Positions 34,301 through 42,730 of a stretch of DNA of 59,542 nt are shown piece by piece (positions within the stretch are counted from its first letter, which is position 1; each line of letters begins with the position of its first letter). The notes under the pieces were generated by a model. That model saw only the letters and a list, made by a program, of their open reading frames with translations, ran no database searches and was not told where the DNA came from. This stretch comes from Phycisphaerales bacterium. GTDB lineage: Bacteria > Planctomycetota > Phycisphaerae > Phycisphaerales > SM1A02. The stretch is from the NCBI GenBank assembly GCA_028823105.1, contig JAPKCC010000004.1, positions 1-59,542 on the forward strand, written 5' to 3'. The position numbers and the translations under genes were made by a program.

Positions 34301-34741
34301 TCAGCAGGTGGCTTCGAGGACCACCGGGTTCTGAGCCTGATGGGGGTGCTTGTCGCCTGCGTACACCTTCAGACGTGACTCCATGTCACGACCAAGAGGG
34401 CCGTTGGGCATCATTCGGATGATCGCCTGCTTCACGAGTCGGGTGGGATCCCGTTCGAGAATGCGACGATAGGTCTCGACTTTCTGACCGCTTGGGTAGC
34501 CGCTGTAGCGTTGAAGCGTCTTGTCATCGAGTTTGTTGCCGGTCATCACGATCTTCGACGCATTGAGGACGATGACGAAGTCACCGCTCAGAACGTGCGG
34601 GGTGTACTCCGGGCGGTGCTTGCCCATGAGAATCGTGGCGATCTGCGTGGCGAAACGACCGAGGATCTTGCCTTCGGCATCAAAGAGATGCCAACTGGCT
34701 TCGATCTCACCTGGCTTCGCGTGGTAGGTCTGGCGGGGCAT
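34301..34741 (-). CDS. rplM: 50S ribosomal protein uL13
   Basis: uL13 is an early-assembly large-subunit protein. The 146-residue product shows the family core: SWHLFDAEGKILGRFATQIA, LMGKHRPEYTPHV, GDFVIVLNASKIVMTGNKL and MMPNGPLGRDMESRLKVYAG. The start at 34741 (MPRQTYHAKPGE) is chosen because upstream in-frame codons run through the promoter region. rplM-rpsI is the near-universal gene pair. A strong promoter lies about 125 bases upstream. Confidence 0.96.
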   Translation of the reverse strand: MPRQTYHAKPGEIEASWHLFDAEGKILGRFATQIATILMGKHRPEYTPHVLSGDFVIVLNASKIVMTGNKLDDKTLQRYSGYPSGQKVETYRRILERDPTRLVKQAIIRMMPNGPLGRDMESRLKVYAGDKHPHQAQNPVVLEATC

Positions 34742-34863
34742 GTCGGGGGCCCGTTCGGCTAAGTGGTTGCATGAAGACGAAGATGATCCAGCAAAGGTCG
34801 GATCACGCCCGGAACGCGGGCAATCGAATCGGTTCCATCTGAGGATCCGATCGAGAATCGCCA

Positions 34864-34891
34864 AGAATAGCCATCCACCGTTCTCTGTCAA
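34864..34891 (-). promoter_or_regulatory. Sigma-70-type promoter of rplM-rpsI
   Basis: On the minus strand a perfect TTGACA (34891-34886) is followed after 16 bases by TATTCT (34869-34864). It points at rplM and predicts a leader of about 115 bases. It resembles the rpsP promoter in having a 16-base spacer. Confidence 0.7.
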
Positions 34892-34982
34892 GGTCTCACC
34901 ATGCCGATGAAGCCAAGGCCTCTTCTGAATATCACGAATACGTACCCCCTTCGACCCGCCCTCAAACGCCGCCGAATTCACC

Positions 34983-36392
34983 ATGAACCACCGACAGAAA
35001 CCATCTTCTCGTGGCCGTTATGCCACCTTGGGCCTCATTCTGGCCTGGGCCGCCATCCTGTTTTCAATCGCGCTCTGGACGAGTAAGACCGCCTTGCTGG
35101 AGACCTTCGGCGGGGCCAGCGAAATCTCGGAATCCACCTCCGAGTCGGATTCGATCCCGGATGGGCTGCTGCTCTCGATGCAGGACGAGCTGATCGGCCG
35201 GATCGGCTTCGGCCTCTACAGCCTGACCGGCGATCCGAATTCGGTGATCCAGGCGGCGCCGATCCAATCGATCGGTCCGGCCGGAGAAGTCGCCTACGCG
35301 ATTCTGCTCGGTTCGATTTCGGGACCGGAGGAAGGTCTCGAAGCGCTCGCCAAGATCTCGGGATCGGAGGATCCGCTCGTTGAACTGCTCGTTCCTCCGG
35401 CGACTGCGGCGCTTCAAGCGGCGGTGGATGGGACCTCGGTCGACGTCGCGACATCCACGCTGCTGGAGGAACGACTCGGCTGGTTCGGTCGACTCGCCTC
35501 GAGTCTCTCCGACGCCGCGGCCATGGCGGCGATGACGGCATCGAGTCAAAGCACCATGGTGATGCTGGGCGGCTTCCTGCTCCTCTTCGTGGTCGGCGGT
35601 CTGATCGGATTCGTGGTCGCAGTGATCCTGTGCGTCTTCAGTTTTCTCGGTCGATTTCCAAGCCGAATTCATCCGGTCGGCGGTCACGGCATCTATGCCG
35701 AGACGTTCGCGATCTGGCTTCTTTTGTTCTTCGTGCTGCAGATCTCGGCGGGCCTTCTGGTGCCTGCAGACATGTCGACGCTGACCTTGAGCATCTGCAT
35801 CTTCTTCTTGAGTCTCGCGGCGCTGGTCTGGCCGGTCATTCGAGGCATTCCCTTTGCTCAGGTGAGGCAGGACATCGGACTTCACTGGGGTGGCGGCATC
35901 CGTGAGATTCCCTACGGCATCCTCACGTGGATGATCGCGATTCCTCTTCTGGCGGTCGGAGCGATTTTGACCTTCGGACTCTCCGCCCTGATCGAAAGCC
36001 TGACTGGTCAGGCACCGACACCCACGCATCCCGCACAACAGATGGCGGTGGGCGCGGGGACGTGGAAGATCATCCAGCTATACATTCTCGCGTCTGTCGC
36101 GGCGCCGATCGTCGAGGAGACGATGTTCCGAGGCGTCTTCCTCACGCATCTCCGTGGCGCGATGAGTCGTTGGGCGACGCCGATCGCCATCGTGCTTTCG
36201 GCACTGATCTCCAGCGTGATCTTCGCGGCCATCCATCCGCAGGGGTTCGTCTTCATCCCGCCTCTGGCGGGTCTGGCGATCGGATTCTGCGTTGCACGGG
36301 AGTTGAGAGGGTCTCTGGTGGCGCCAATGGTCGCTCACGGGTTCAGTAACGCCCTTGTGATGACCATCAATGTGGTCCTGTTCGCCGGATGA
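34983..36392 (+). CDS. CPBP-family intramembrane glutamic protease
   Basis: The C-terminal half is an ABI/CPBP protease domain: EETMFRGVFL (catalytic Glu pair at about 378-379), FAAIHPQG (His at about 417) and VAHGFSNALV (His and Asn at about 451-455). Several transmembrane helices surround these motifs. The N-terminal third has one membrane helix (about 12-33) followed by an acidic periplasmic domain of some 150 residues, an unusual addition for the family. CPBP enzymes include type II CAAX prenyl proteases and bacteriocin-immunity proteins; the substrate here is unknown. It is divergent from rplM. Confidence 0.85.
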   Translation: MNHRQKPSSRGRYATLGLILAWAAILFSIALWTSKTALLETFGGASEISESTSESDSIPDGLLLSMQDELIGRIGFGLYSLTGDPNSVIQAAPIQSIGPAGEVAYAILLGSISGPEEGLEALAKISGSEDPLVELLVPPATAALQAAVDGTSVDVATSTLLEERLGWFGRLASSLSDAAAMAAMTASSQSTMVMLGGFLLLFVVGGLIGFVVAVILCVFSFLGRFPSRIHPVGGHGIYAETFAIWLLLFFVLQISAGLLVPADMSTLTLSICIFFLSLAALVWPVIRGIPFAQVRQDIGLHWGGGIREIPYGILTWMIAIPLLAVGAILTFGLSALIESLTGQAPTPTHPAQQMAVGAGTWKIIQLYILASVAAPIVEETMFRGVFLTHLRGAMSRWATPIAIVLSALISSVIFAAIHPQGFVFIPPLAGLAIGFCVARELRGSLVAPMVAHGFSNALVMTINVVLFAG

Positions 36393-36490
36393 CTCGCGGA
36401 GATGGGTGTTTCGGGTGTTACCATGTCGAAGACTTCTTCGAGTGAGAGAAGGTCCTCTTCCGGGACCATGGGACAAATGGGGCTCGTGTC

Positions 36491-37480
36491 ATGACTGATG
36501 CCTTGACGTCATCCAAAGTGTGCCGGATCACCGCGATGCTCTCGGTCGGGATGCTCCTGCTGTCGGCGACCGCCGCCACGGCGTCGGCGTCTACGATCGT
36601 GGAAGACGACGGCCGCGAGCAGGCGACTGATCGAACCGTCGTAGACATCCACCCCGATCATCATGGAAAATTGGATCCGATTCTTTTCTTCAAACGACTG
36701 GCCGATCGCTATCGGGCGATCGATGCGTACGTGGAAGAGACCGAGGTCGAGCAGGTCACCAGCGATCCGGCCACCGACGACCCGCCGATCCGGACTCGTA
36801 CCAGGGTGCGAGCAGAAGTTTCCAACGCAAAGCTTCACGTAGAGCGTCCCGGCGTCCTCGATGACTTCGCCAGAGCCTTGAGCCCGCCCGCCGCCGGTGC
36901 CGCGGAGCGCGACCTCTGGCTGCTTCCGCACCTTCGACTCCGATTCAGCCGGTCACCGCTCGAGCAGTTCCGGAAGACCGGAACCTCGGGATTCCGGGCG
37001 GCCGAAGCGGATCGCGTCATGGTGGAGGACCGAGAGATGGTCCGAGTCGAACTTCGGTCGGGCGGAGATGGCGGGTCCGGATCGTCCGATGCGACCTTCA
37101 GCCTCTTTGTCGATCCGGAACGAATGCTTGTCGAGCGTGTGGAGGGCGAGGAGTGGCTCCCCGGCGGCATTAGGCAACAGACCACGCTCCGGATTGAATC
37201 GATGCAGTTGCGGGATGACCAGTATGTCGCCGAGCCGCTTCCGGAACCTTCGCCCGAGTCGCGCGAGTCGATCGAGTCGTCATCCTCGCGGCGGCCGATG
37301 AGGCTCGACTCAGGGACCTCTCCGCTGGCCGATGAGAATGACCGATCCTCCGAGGTGCCGGCGAACGTGCCGGAGGATCACATCGAATCCTCGGACCCAA
37401 CGGCGGAACAGGTTCCACCCTCCCTTCCCGGCATTCCCAGTATTCCCAGCATTCCCGAGTCGGCTGGTCTCGGCGGCTGA
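36491..37480 (+). CDS. Exported protein, possibly LolA-like
   Basis: A signal peptide (about residues 1-34, ending ATASAS) is followed by an alpha/beta domain. Its start, LFFKRLADRYRAIDAYVEET, and alternating beta strands resemble LolA-type lipoprotein-carrier folds, as in other periplasmic proteins. FSLFVDPERMLVERVEGEEW also fits the late strand pattern. That relation is tentative. The last 90 residues are Ser/Glu/Pro-rich and end in IPSIPSIPES-type repeats (PGIPSIPSIPESAGLGG), probably unstructured. It follows the CPBP protease gene by 98 bases on the same strand. Confidence 0.65.
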   Translation: MTDALTSSKVCRITAMLSVGMLLLSATAATASASTIVEDDGREQATDRTVVDIHPDHHGKLDPILFFKRLADRYRAIDAYVEETEVEQVTSDPATDDPPIRTRTRVRAEVSNAKLHVERPGVLDDFARALSPPAAGAAERDLWLLPHLRLRFSRSPLEQFRKTGTSGFRAAEADRVMVEDREMVRVELRSGGDGGSGSSDATFSLFVDPERMLVERVEGEEWLPGGIRQQTTLRIESMQLRDDQYVAEPLPEPSPESRESIESSSSRRPMRLDSGTSPLADENDRSSEVPANVPEDHIESSDPTAEQVPPSLPGIPSIPSIPESAGLGG

Positions 37481-37691
37481 GCGATCTCGAACCGCCGGAC
37501 GGTGCGATCCTTTGTGTTCAATCAATCACGATGACCGAAGCCGATCGGCCGACCGATCCGGTTCGGGTGTCCGTGCGTTGCCTGAATTGGATCGAAGAAA
37601 AGACGGCGCCAGGCGGCCCTGCTGGTCGTCGTGCTCGTCGTGGATCTTTCTTCTCGCTCCCGGAGAACCAGCGGTGGTCGCGTTCAAACGA

Positions 37692-38336
37692 CTACTGGAG
37701 TTCGACCGTCCAGTACGCCTCGTCCATGAACGTTCGCCAGGAGTCGTATTTATCGCTTCCCAGTCGAACGGTGATCGCGGGGTTTCGAGTCGGTCGGATC
37801 GGCTTTCTCACGAGTCGCATTCCGGCCTGAAGCGGCGTCCGTCCGCCCTTGCGGGCATTGCAGCGGACACAGGCGCAGACCAGATTTATCCAGCTGTTCT
37901 CGCCGCCCTGAACTCGGGGAACCACGTGGTCGAGCGTGAGTTCACGCGTCGAGAAGGACCGGCCGCAGTATTGACAGCGGCTCCCGTCACGCGCGTAGAT
38001 GTTCCTTCGATTGAGTTTGACGGTTCGAAGCGGACGCCGGTCGTAGTCGAAGAGCCGGATGATCTTGGGAACCGCGAGGGTGACGCGGGTGGTCCGTACC
38101 CATTCGTGATGGTCGGGCTCGAACTCGCGCTGCAGTTCGGCGATGTCCGCCCAGGTCTCGAAATCGTAGTTGCGATAATGACCGTCCTCGACCGCGATCA
38201 CTTCCGCGATGTTCTTGATCAGCAGGGTGAATGCCCGACGAGCGTCCACGACACGAATCGCCGAATACAGCCGGTTGAGGACGAGTACTTTTGCATTGAG
38301 TCCGGCATCGAGGCCGGCATATAGGGCCATCGTCAT
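37692..38336 (-). CDS. HNH-endonuclease family protein
   Basis: The C-terminal part has the zinc-bound HNH fold: CQYCGRSFSTRELTLDHVVP with its His, then RVQGGENSWINLV and CVRCNARKGGRTP. The N-terminal half (AKVLVLNRLYSAIRVVDARR, AFTLLIKNIAEVI) matches a widespread group of chromosomal HNH proteins of unknown physiological role. The start at 38336 (MTMALYAGLDAGLNAK) has a strong GGAGGAG nine bases upstream and is preferred over one 18 codons earlier. The protein has 214 residues. It stands alone, convergent with the exported protein before it. Confidence 0.85.
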   Translation of the reverse strand: MTMALYAGLDAGLNAKVLVLNRLYSAIRVVDARRAFTLLIKNIAEVIAVEDGHYRNYDFETWADIAELQREFEPDHHEWVRTTRVTLAVPKIIRLFDYDRRPLRTVKLNRRNIYARDGSRCQYCGRSFSTRELTLDHVVPRVQGGENSWINLVCACVRCNARKGGRTPLQAGMRLVRKPIRPTRNPAITVRLGSDKYDSWRTFMDEAYWTVELQ

Positions 38337-38558
38337 CCTGACGCTCCTCCGATCCGGTCTCGAATCGGACGGTGCATGCCGTCCACTCAAGGCCTAAGGG
38401 GGCCGTCGCGGCGTTTCCGCGACTTCGAGCAGGGAGAAAAACCGGCTCCGCCGGCCAATTGATACTACCCCGCTTCGGTGACGAAAGGCGAGAACGATGT
38501 CTTGGTTCGGTATGGGTTTCGGTCGGACGGTGCCTCTTCGCACCTCTCGGCGGAAGTT

Positions 38559-39155
38559 TCAGGACGTCGCACGATGGCAGCCGACGAGATGGTCGTCGAC
38601 CAGCCCCATGGACTGCATGAATGCGTGAGCGGACACGGGGCCGATGAATCGGAAGCCGCGTGCCTTCAGCGCTTTCGCGAGTCGGCGGCTCTCCAGGGTT
38701 TCGGTCGTGAGGTCATCGGATGTTGCGGGGCGTTTCCGTGCAGGGTCGGCAGGGGGCGCGAACGACCAGATGAACAGCGAGAATGCCTCGAGATCGCTGA
38801 ATTCTTCAGTCACGGCGCGAGCGTTCCCGCAGATTGCGTCGATCTTCCCTCGATGTCGAATGACTCCCGGACGATCAAGCACCGCGAGTCGGTCCTCGTC
38901 GGTCCAGGCCGCCAGTCGCGTCGGCTCGAAGCCATCGAAGGCGATGCGAAGATCGGCGCGTCGGCGGAGGATTGTGATCCAGCTGAGTCCGGCCTGCAGT
39001 CCCTCGAGGCAGAGCTTTTCGAAGAGGGCTCGGCCGTCTCGCTGGGGAACGCCCCATTCGTTGTCGTGATAGCGGCAGTAGAGGGGGTCGTCGCCGCACC
39101 AAGGGCATCGTGTTGGGTGCGGCGGCGGGCTCAACGGAAGTCGCCGTGTCGCCAA
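38559..39155 (-). CDS. tag: DNA-3-methyladenine glycosylase I
   Basis: Tag removes 3-methyladenine from alkylated DNA. The canonical N-terminus TRCPWCGDDPLYCRYHDNEW, the KLCLEGLQAGLSWITILRRR helix, and the ending GFRFIGPVSAHAFMQSMGLV-DDHLVGC give the zinc ligands (Cys near the N-terminus, His in YHDNEWG, His and Cys near the end). The start is a TTG at 39155 and overlaps the preceding gene by 25 bases. It is the last gene of the rpsP operon run, an uncommon place for this repair gene. Confidence 0.93.
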   Translation of the reverse strand: MATRRLPLSPPPHPTRCPWCGDDPLYCRYHDNEWGVPQRDGRALFEKLCLEGLQAGLSWITILRRRADLRIAFDGFEPTRLAAWTDEDRLAVLDRPGVIRHRGKIDAICGNARAVTEEFSDLEAFSLFIWSFAPPADPARKRPATSDDLTTETLESRRLAKALKARGFRFIGPVSAHAFMQSMGLVDDHLVGCHRATS

Positions 39156-39838
39156 CTGGTCGCCGTGGGGAGATCGCGAGCGGCCACCACAACCGGCGTC
39201 GACGGCGGAAGCATGGTGTGGATCGCTTCCATGATCACCTCCGCGGGCAGGACACCTTCACCGAGGGGGGTGGGGACCATCGACTCTCCGTCTTCATCAT
39301 CTGGGCCGGTCCCGGGCGACGCATCCGCAAGAAAGAGTAGATCGGCGCGGGGCATCATGGACTCGAGGATTCGGGTGAAGTGATCCTCGGCGTCCGCAAC
39401 CATCGAAGGGAGCAGGAGGTCGGCGGGGGCGAGCGCGAGTCCGAAAGGTTCGCCTTCGCGACGACGAAGAAAATCAAGGGTTCCCTGGGGGTCGCTCAGG
39501 ACGTGGCGGGCATGGGGGCGGAAGCAGAGTCGGTTTCCGGATGCCGCGAGCGGCTCGCGAATCGCATCGCAGAAAGACTCGAAGCGTTCGTGTCCCATCG
39601 GCATCCAGGTCCGGGGGTCGTCACCGAAGAGTTCGTCGCAGAGTGTGCCGCTCCAGGTCACCAGCAGATCGCCGGGGAGATCGACGAGACCGAACCAGTC
39701 GTCGGCCAGCGGGTTTCCGGGAAGGATCGAGGCGATCGCTTCGCCGGGGACGCCGTGCGGAACCACCAGATCGCAGACCGCATCGGGGATGCCGATGGTC
39801 CGGGCGGTGGTGGTGTCGAGGATGGTGCAGAGGCGCAT
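39131..39838 (-). CDS. Unknown protein, possible TIM-barrel (xylose isomerase-like)
   Basis: This 235-residue protein has no clear family. The stretch NRLCFRPHARHVLSDPQGTL followed by FLRRREGEPFGLALAPADLL, with later acidic and hydrophobic strands, recalls xylose isomerase-like TIM barrels, which use LxxExH and GLxxDxxHL motifs. The expected metal ligands are not clear, so this is weak. The ATG at 39838 (MRLCTILDTTTARTIG) has GGAAGA seven bases upstream and is preferred over an ATG at 39889. It lies between queD and tag on the same strand. Confidence 0.6.
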   Translation of the reverse strand: MRLCTILDTTTARTIGIPDAVCDLVVPHGVPGEAIASILPGNPLADDWFGLVDLPGDLLVTWSGTLCDELFGDDPRTWMPMGHERFESFCDAIREPLAASGNRLCFRPHARHVLSDPQGTLDFLRRREGEPFGLALAPADLLLPSMVADAEDHFTRILESMMPRADLLFLADASPGTGPDDEDGESMVPTPLGEGVLPAEVIMEAIHTMLPPSTPVVVAARDLPTATSWRHGDFR

Positions 39839-39913
39839 CGGCGATCTTCCAGGTGGGAGGAATGCGATTGGATCCGATGCGGTGACCATGTTTCCTCGGA
39901 GCGGAATCGTCGG

Positions 39914-40276
39914 TCAATCGCCTCGATACACGCACGAACTCGAACAGGTCTCGCGAATCCGTACCTCGCTGAGCAGCGGGAGTTCTGGTGCGATCCGTCG
40001 CCAGATCCATCGGGCCAGCATCTCGCTGGTCGGATTCTCAAGTCCCTCGATCTCGTTGAGGCATCGATGATCGAGTGCTTCTTCGATCGGCTTGATGGCG
40101 GCCTTGATCATTCCGAAGTCCATGAGATAGCCGGACTCCTCGGGCACGTCTCCCTCAACGACGATGTCGACGTGAAAGGAGTGCCCGTGGAGCCGGCGAC
40201 ACTTATGGTCCTCTGGAAACGTGGGCAGCCAGTGAGCTGCTTCGAATCCGAACGATTTGCTCAGCGAGACCCGCAT
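39914..40276 (-). CDS. queD: 6-carboxytetrahydropterin synthase
   Basis: QueD turns dihydroneopterin triphosphate into 6-carboxytetrahydropterin on the way to queuosine in tRNA. The zinc ligands H15 (FEAAHWL) and H30/H32 (LHGHSFHV) and the catalytic Cys26 (HKCRRLHG) are present, as is the late LDHRCLNEIEGLENPTSEML. The length of 120 residues is typical. Sepiapterin- or pyruvoyl-type relatives lack this Cys position. queC, queE and queF are not here. It follows rplS by 13 bases, joining tRNA modification to a ribosomal operon. Confidence 0.93.
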   Translation of the reverse strand: MRVSLSKSFGFEAAHWLPTFPEDHKCRRLHGHSFHVDIVVEGDVPEESGYLMDFGMIKAAIKPIEEALDHRCLNEIEGLENPTSEMLARWIWRRIAPELPLLSEVRIRETCSSSCVYRGD

Positions 40277-40289
40277 GCGTAAAAGGCGA

Positions 40290-40673
40290 TCAGCCTTCGT
40301 TGACCCACTTCAGGCCGCGGCGGCGGTCGCGAAGACGGCGAGCCTTGCCGATGCGATCACGAAGGAAGTAGAGCTTGGCGCGACGGGCGTCACCATGCCG
40401 AACGACTTCGATCTTCGCGATGCGGGGACTGTGCATCGGGAAGATGCGTTCCACGCCTTCGTTCGCAACGATGCGTCGGACGGTGATGGTGCGGTTGACC
40501 CCACGGCCTTTCACTCCGATCAGCACGCCCTGGAAGATCTGGATGCGTTCCTTTTCGCCTTCGACGATCAGATAGTGGACGTCGATGGTGTCACCGACGG
40601 AGAAGTCCGGAAAGGTGTCCTTCGGCTTCAACTGATCGGCTAAGACTGATTCAATAAATTCTGTGCGATTCAT
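40290..40673 (-). CDS. rplS: 50S ribosomal protein bL19
   Basis: bL19 lies at the subunit interface near the 16S rRNA bridge. The 127-residue product reads FSVGDTIDVHYLIVEGEKER, IQIFQGVLIGVKGRGVNRT, and the ending SPRIAKIEVVRHGDARRAKL with YFLRDRIGKARRLRDRR, all canonical. Its ATG overlaps the trmD stop by four bases (40670-40673), as in the classic rpsP-rimM-trmD-rplS operon. Confidence 0.97.
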   Translation of the reverse strand: MNRTEFIESVLADQLKPKDTFPDFSVGDTIDVHYLIVEGEKERIQIFQGVLIGVKGRGVNRTITVRRIVANEGVERIFPMHSPRIAKIEVVRHGDARRAKLYFLRDRIGKARRLRDRRRGLKWVNEG

Positions 40674-41476
40674 GATTCCGAATCTCCCGGGCCGTGGCCC
40701 GAATGTTCCCCTCGAGCGGACATGCCGCCGTCAGGTTGCCGCGACTTGGAACGGTGTACGCCGTCCAGGGGTCGCGGTGTATGGTCGAGAAGGTCGGGGC
40801 GTCGCTGTCGCGTTCGCTCGACCGATTGTTCACGTCGCCAGTCAGCGATCGCACCGTGATCGCCGCTGAGCAGCACGTCGGGAACTTCCCGATCGTGCCA
40901 AGTGCGGGGCCGGGTGAAGTGCGGGCAGTCCAGAAGTGGACGGCCCGATTCATCCCGGGTGGAGAAGGAGTCTTCAGCCGCGGAATCCGCGTGCCCGAGC
41001 ACTCCGGGAAGCAATCGAACGAGGGCGTCGATCAGCACCATCGCCGGCAGTTCACCGCCGGAGACGACGTAGTCGCCGATCGAGATCTCGAGCGGATCGA
41101 GTGTGTCGATCACCCGCTCATCGATCCCCTCGTAGTGTCCGGCGATGAGGAGGAGGCGGGGCTCGGTCGCCAACTCCTCGACGCGGGCTTGGGTCAACGG
41201 CTCGCCCTGTGGTGTCAATAGCACCCGACGGGCGGGCGATGTCTCCATCGCCTCGACCGCGTGTACCGCATCCCACAGGGGTTCGCACATCATCACCATG
41301 CCAGGGCCTCCGCCGAACGGTCGATCGTCCACCGTGCGATGTTTGTCCTTGGTCCAGTCTCGGAGGTCGTGAAGTTGATACTCCACGGCTCCGGAGGCTG
41401 CTGCTCTTCCTGGCATGCTGGTCGCGAGAACCTCGCGGAACATGTCGGGAAAAAGCGTCAGGACGTCGATGCGCAT
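40670..41476 (-). CDS. trmD: tRNA (guanine-N1)-methyltransferase, G37
   Basis: TrmD methylates G37 next to the anticodon and so prevents +1 frameshifting. The SPOUT knot motifs are visible: DDRPFGGGPGMVM, LIAGHYEGIDERVID and SIGDYVVSGGELPAMVLIDA. The catalytic Asp for N1 activation is in DSFSTRDESGRPLLDCPHFT. A C-terminal extension of about 30 residues (SRQPDGGMSARGEHSGHGPG) is not usual. It starts at 41476, only 41 bases after rpsP, with no rimM between them. Confidence 0.96.
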   Translation of the reverse strand: MRIDVLTLFPDMFREVLATSMPGRAAASGAVEYQLHDLRDWTKDKHRTVDDRPFGGGPGMVMMCEPLWDAVHAVEAMETSPARRVLLTPQGEPLTQARVEELATEPRLLLIAGHYEGIDERVIDTLDPLEISIGDYVVSGGELPAMVLIDALVRLLPGVLGHADSAAEDSFSTRDESGRPLLDCPHFTRPRTWHDREVPDVLLSGDHGAIADWRREQSVERTRQRRPDLLDHTPRPLDGVHRSKSRQPDGGMSARGEHSGHGPGDSES

Positions 41477-41517
41477 CGGAATCCGATCAACGTTGCTTCA
41501 CCACAACCGAGGAGTGA

Positions 41518-41835
41518 TCACTCCGCGGCCGACTCCATGGAAACCGGCTTGTCCGAATCGATGAGCGCCGTGTGATGCGGGCCCGGCTTCGGATCAATGC
41601 CGTTCTTCTTGAAAAGTGCCGCCACGGTCTCGCTCGGCTGGGCGCCGACCGAAAGCCAGTAGTGGATGCGACCGGCCTTGAGGTTGATGGTCTTCTCCGG
41701 ATCAGTGGTGATCGGATCGAACCAGCCAAGAGCCTCGATGACTCGGCCGTCACGGGGGGAACGTTTGTCCATCGCGCCGATGCGATAGAACGGACGGCGG
41801 ATGCGACCCATCCGCTTCATACGTAGAACAACCAT
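41518..41835 (-). CDS. rpsP: 30S ribosomal protein bS16
   Basis: bS16 is an early small-subunit assembly protein. The product begins MVVLRMKRMGRIRRPFYRIG and continues AMDKRSPRDGRVIEALGWFD, a near-perfect family N-terminus. Its 105 residues include an acidic tail (DSDKPVSMESAAE). The ATG at 41835 is supported by GAGG upstream and by homology; longer in-frame sequence is the leader. It is the first gene of the operon rpsP-trmD-rplS-queD-unknown-tag. Confidence 0.97.
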   Translation of the reverse strand: MVVLRMKRMGRIRRPFYRIGAMDKRSPRDGRVIEALGWFDPITTDPEKTINLKAGRIHYWLSVGAQPSETVAALFKKNGIDPKPGPHHTALIDSDKPVSMESAAE

Positions 41836-41970
41836 GAGAGGTATCCTCGCTGACGTGGTCCTCGTCTCCCCCGCATCACACGATGCGAGTGGTTGGAGAT
41901 CGGGCGACTCGTTGGGGACCCGGACGGGTCTCGTGCGAGGCGGCCTTCGGCCCACGGGGGCGAATCGGAG

Positions 41971-41998
41971 ATTGTAGGGGAATCGGCGGCGGGGTCAA
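41971..41998 (-). promoter_or_regulatory. Sigma-70-type promoter of the rpsP operon
   Basis: On the minus strand TTGACC (41998-41993) and TACAAT (41976-41971) are separated by 16 bases. The start of transcription would fall near 41964, leaving a leader of about 130 bases before rpsP. Both hexamers match the consensus at five of six positions. Confidence 0.75.
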
Positions 41999-42040
41999 TA
42001 CGAATAGGCGAATCATCGATTCCGGGGCTGAATCGATGAA

Positions 42041-42730
42041 TCAGCCGCCACTGCCCATCACGATTCCCTGCACCAACCCAACCCAGAGCCGTGCCACGTT
42101 CTCGATCAACCGGTAGGCGACCTGCCCCACCGGGGTGATCCAGAACACGATCACGAAGAATGCCAGCCCAAACATCGAGGCGTTGGGATGCAGCAGGAGG
42201 CGGGCGTATCCATTCGAGAATGACGCCAGAATCCGGGATCCGTCCAGGGGCGGAATCGGAAGCAGATTGAGCGCCATCAGCACCAGATTCAGCCAGCCAC
42301 CGGTGTAACAGAACTCGAAGGCGCGGGCCCCCCAAGCTGGCGGATTCTCGCTGCCGAGCACGAGGCCGCTGATGAGGCCCGCGGCGGTCAAGAGAATCAC
42401 CGCGAGCACCAGGTTCACTGCGGGCCCGGAGATCGCAACGATCGCGTCGCCCCAGCGGCGATGGCGGAAGTTGCTGGGCGTGACCGGCATCAGTCCCCAT
42501 GCGAACCCAATGAGCAGGAAGGCGATGATGCTGGTGCTTCCCATGTGGACGAGGGGGTTGATCGTCATGTGGCCGAGCCGTCGAGGCGTGTCGTCGCCTT
42601 CCCACAACGCCGCCCAGCCATGGCCGAGCTCGTGAAGGCTGATTGACACGATCACCCAGAAAATCCAAGAGGCGAGTTGAACGACCTCGCCTTGTTGCCA
42701 GAGATCTGCGATCCACCATCCACTGGTCAT
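42041..42730 (-). CDS. Site-2 protease family membrane metalloprotease (M50)
   Basis: The protein is a compact rhomboid-sized M50 peptidase of 229 residues with about five to six transmembrane helices. The zinc motif HELGH lies in helix 2 (VSISLHELGHGWAALWEGD), and the second-ligand motif LLPIPPLDGSRILASF is near the middle. No PDZ domain is present, which places it in the small S2P group found next to many housekeeping genes. The substrate is unknown; regulated intramembrane cleavage is the family theme. Its start overlaps the moaC stop by four bases. Confidence 0.9.
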   Translation of the reverse strand: MTSGWWIADLWQQGEVVQLASWIFWVIVSISLHELGHGWAALWEGDDTPRRLGHMTINPLVHMGSTSIIAFLLIGFAWGLMPVTPSNFRHRRWGDAIVAISGPAVNLVLAVILLTAAGLISGLVLGSENPPAWGARAFEFCYTGGWLNLVLMALNLLPIPPLDGSRILASFSNGYARLLLHPNASMFGLAFFVIVFWITPVGQVAYRLIENVARLWVGLVQGIVMGSGG

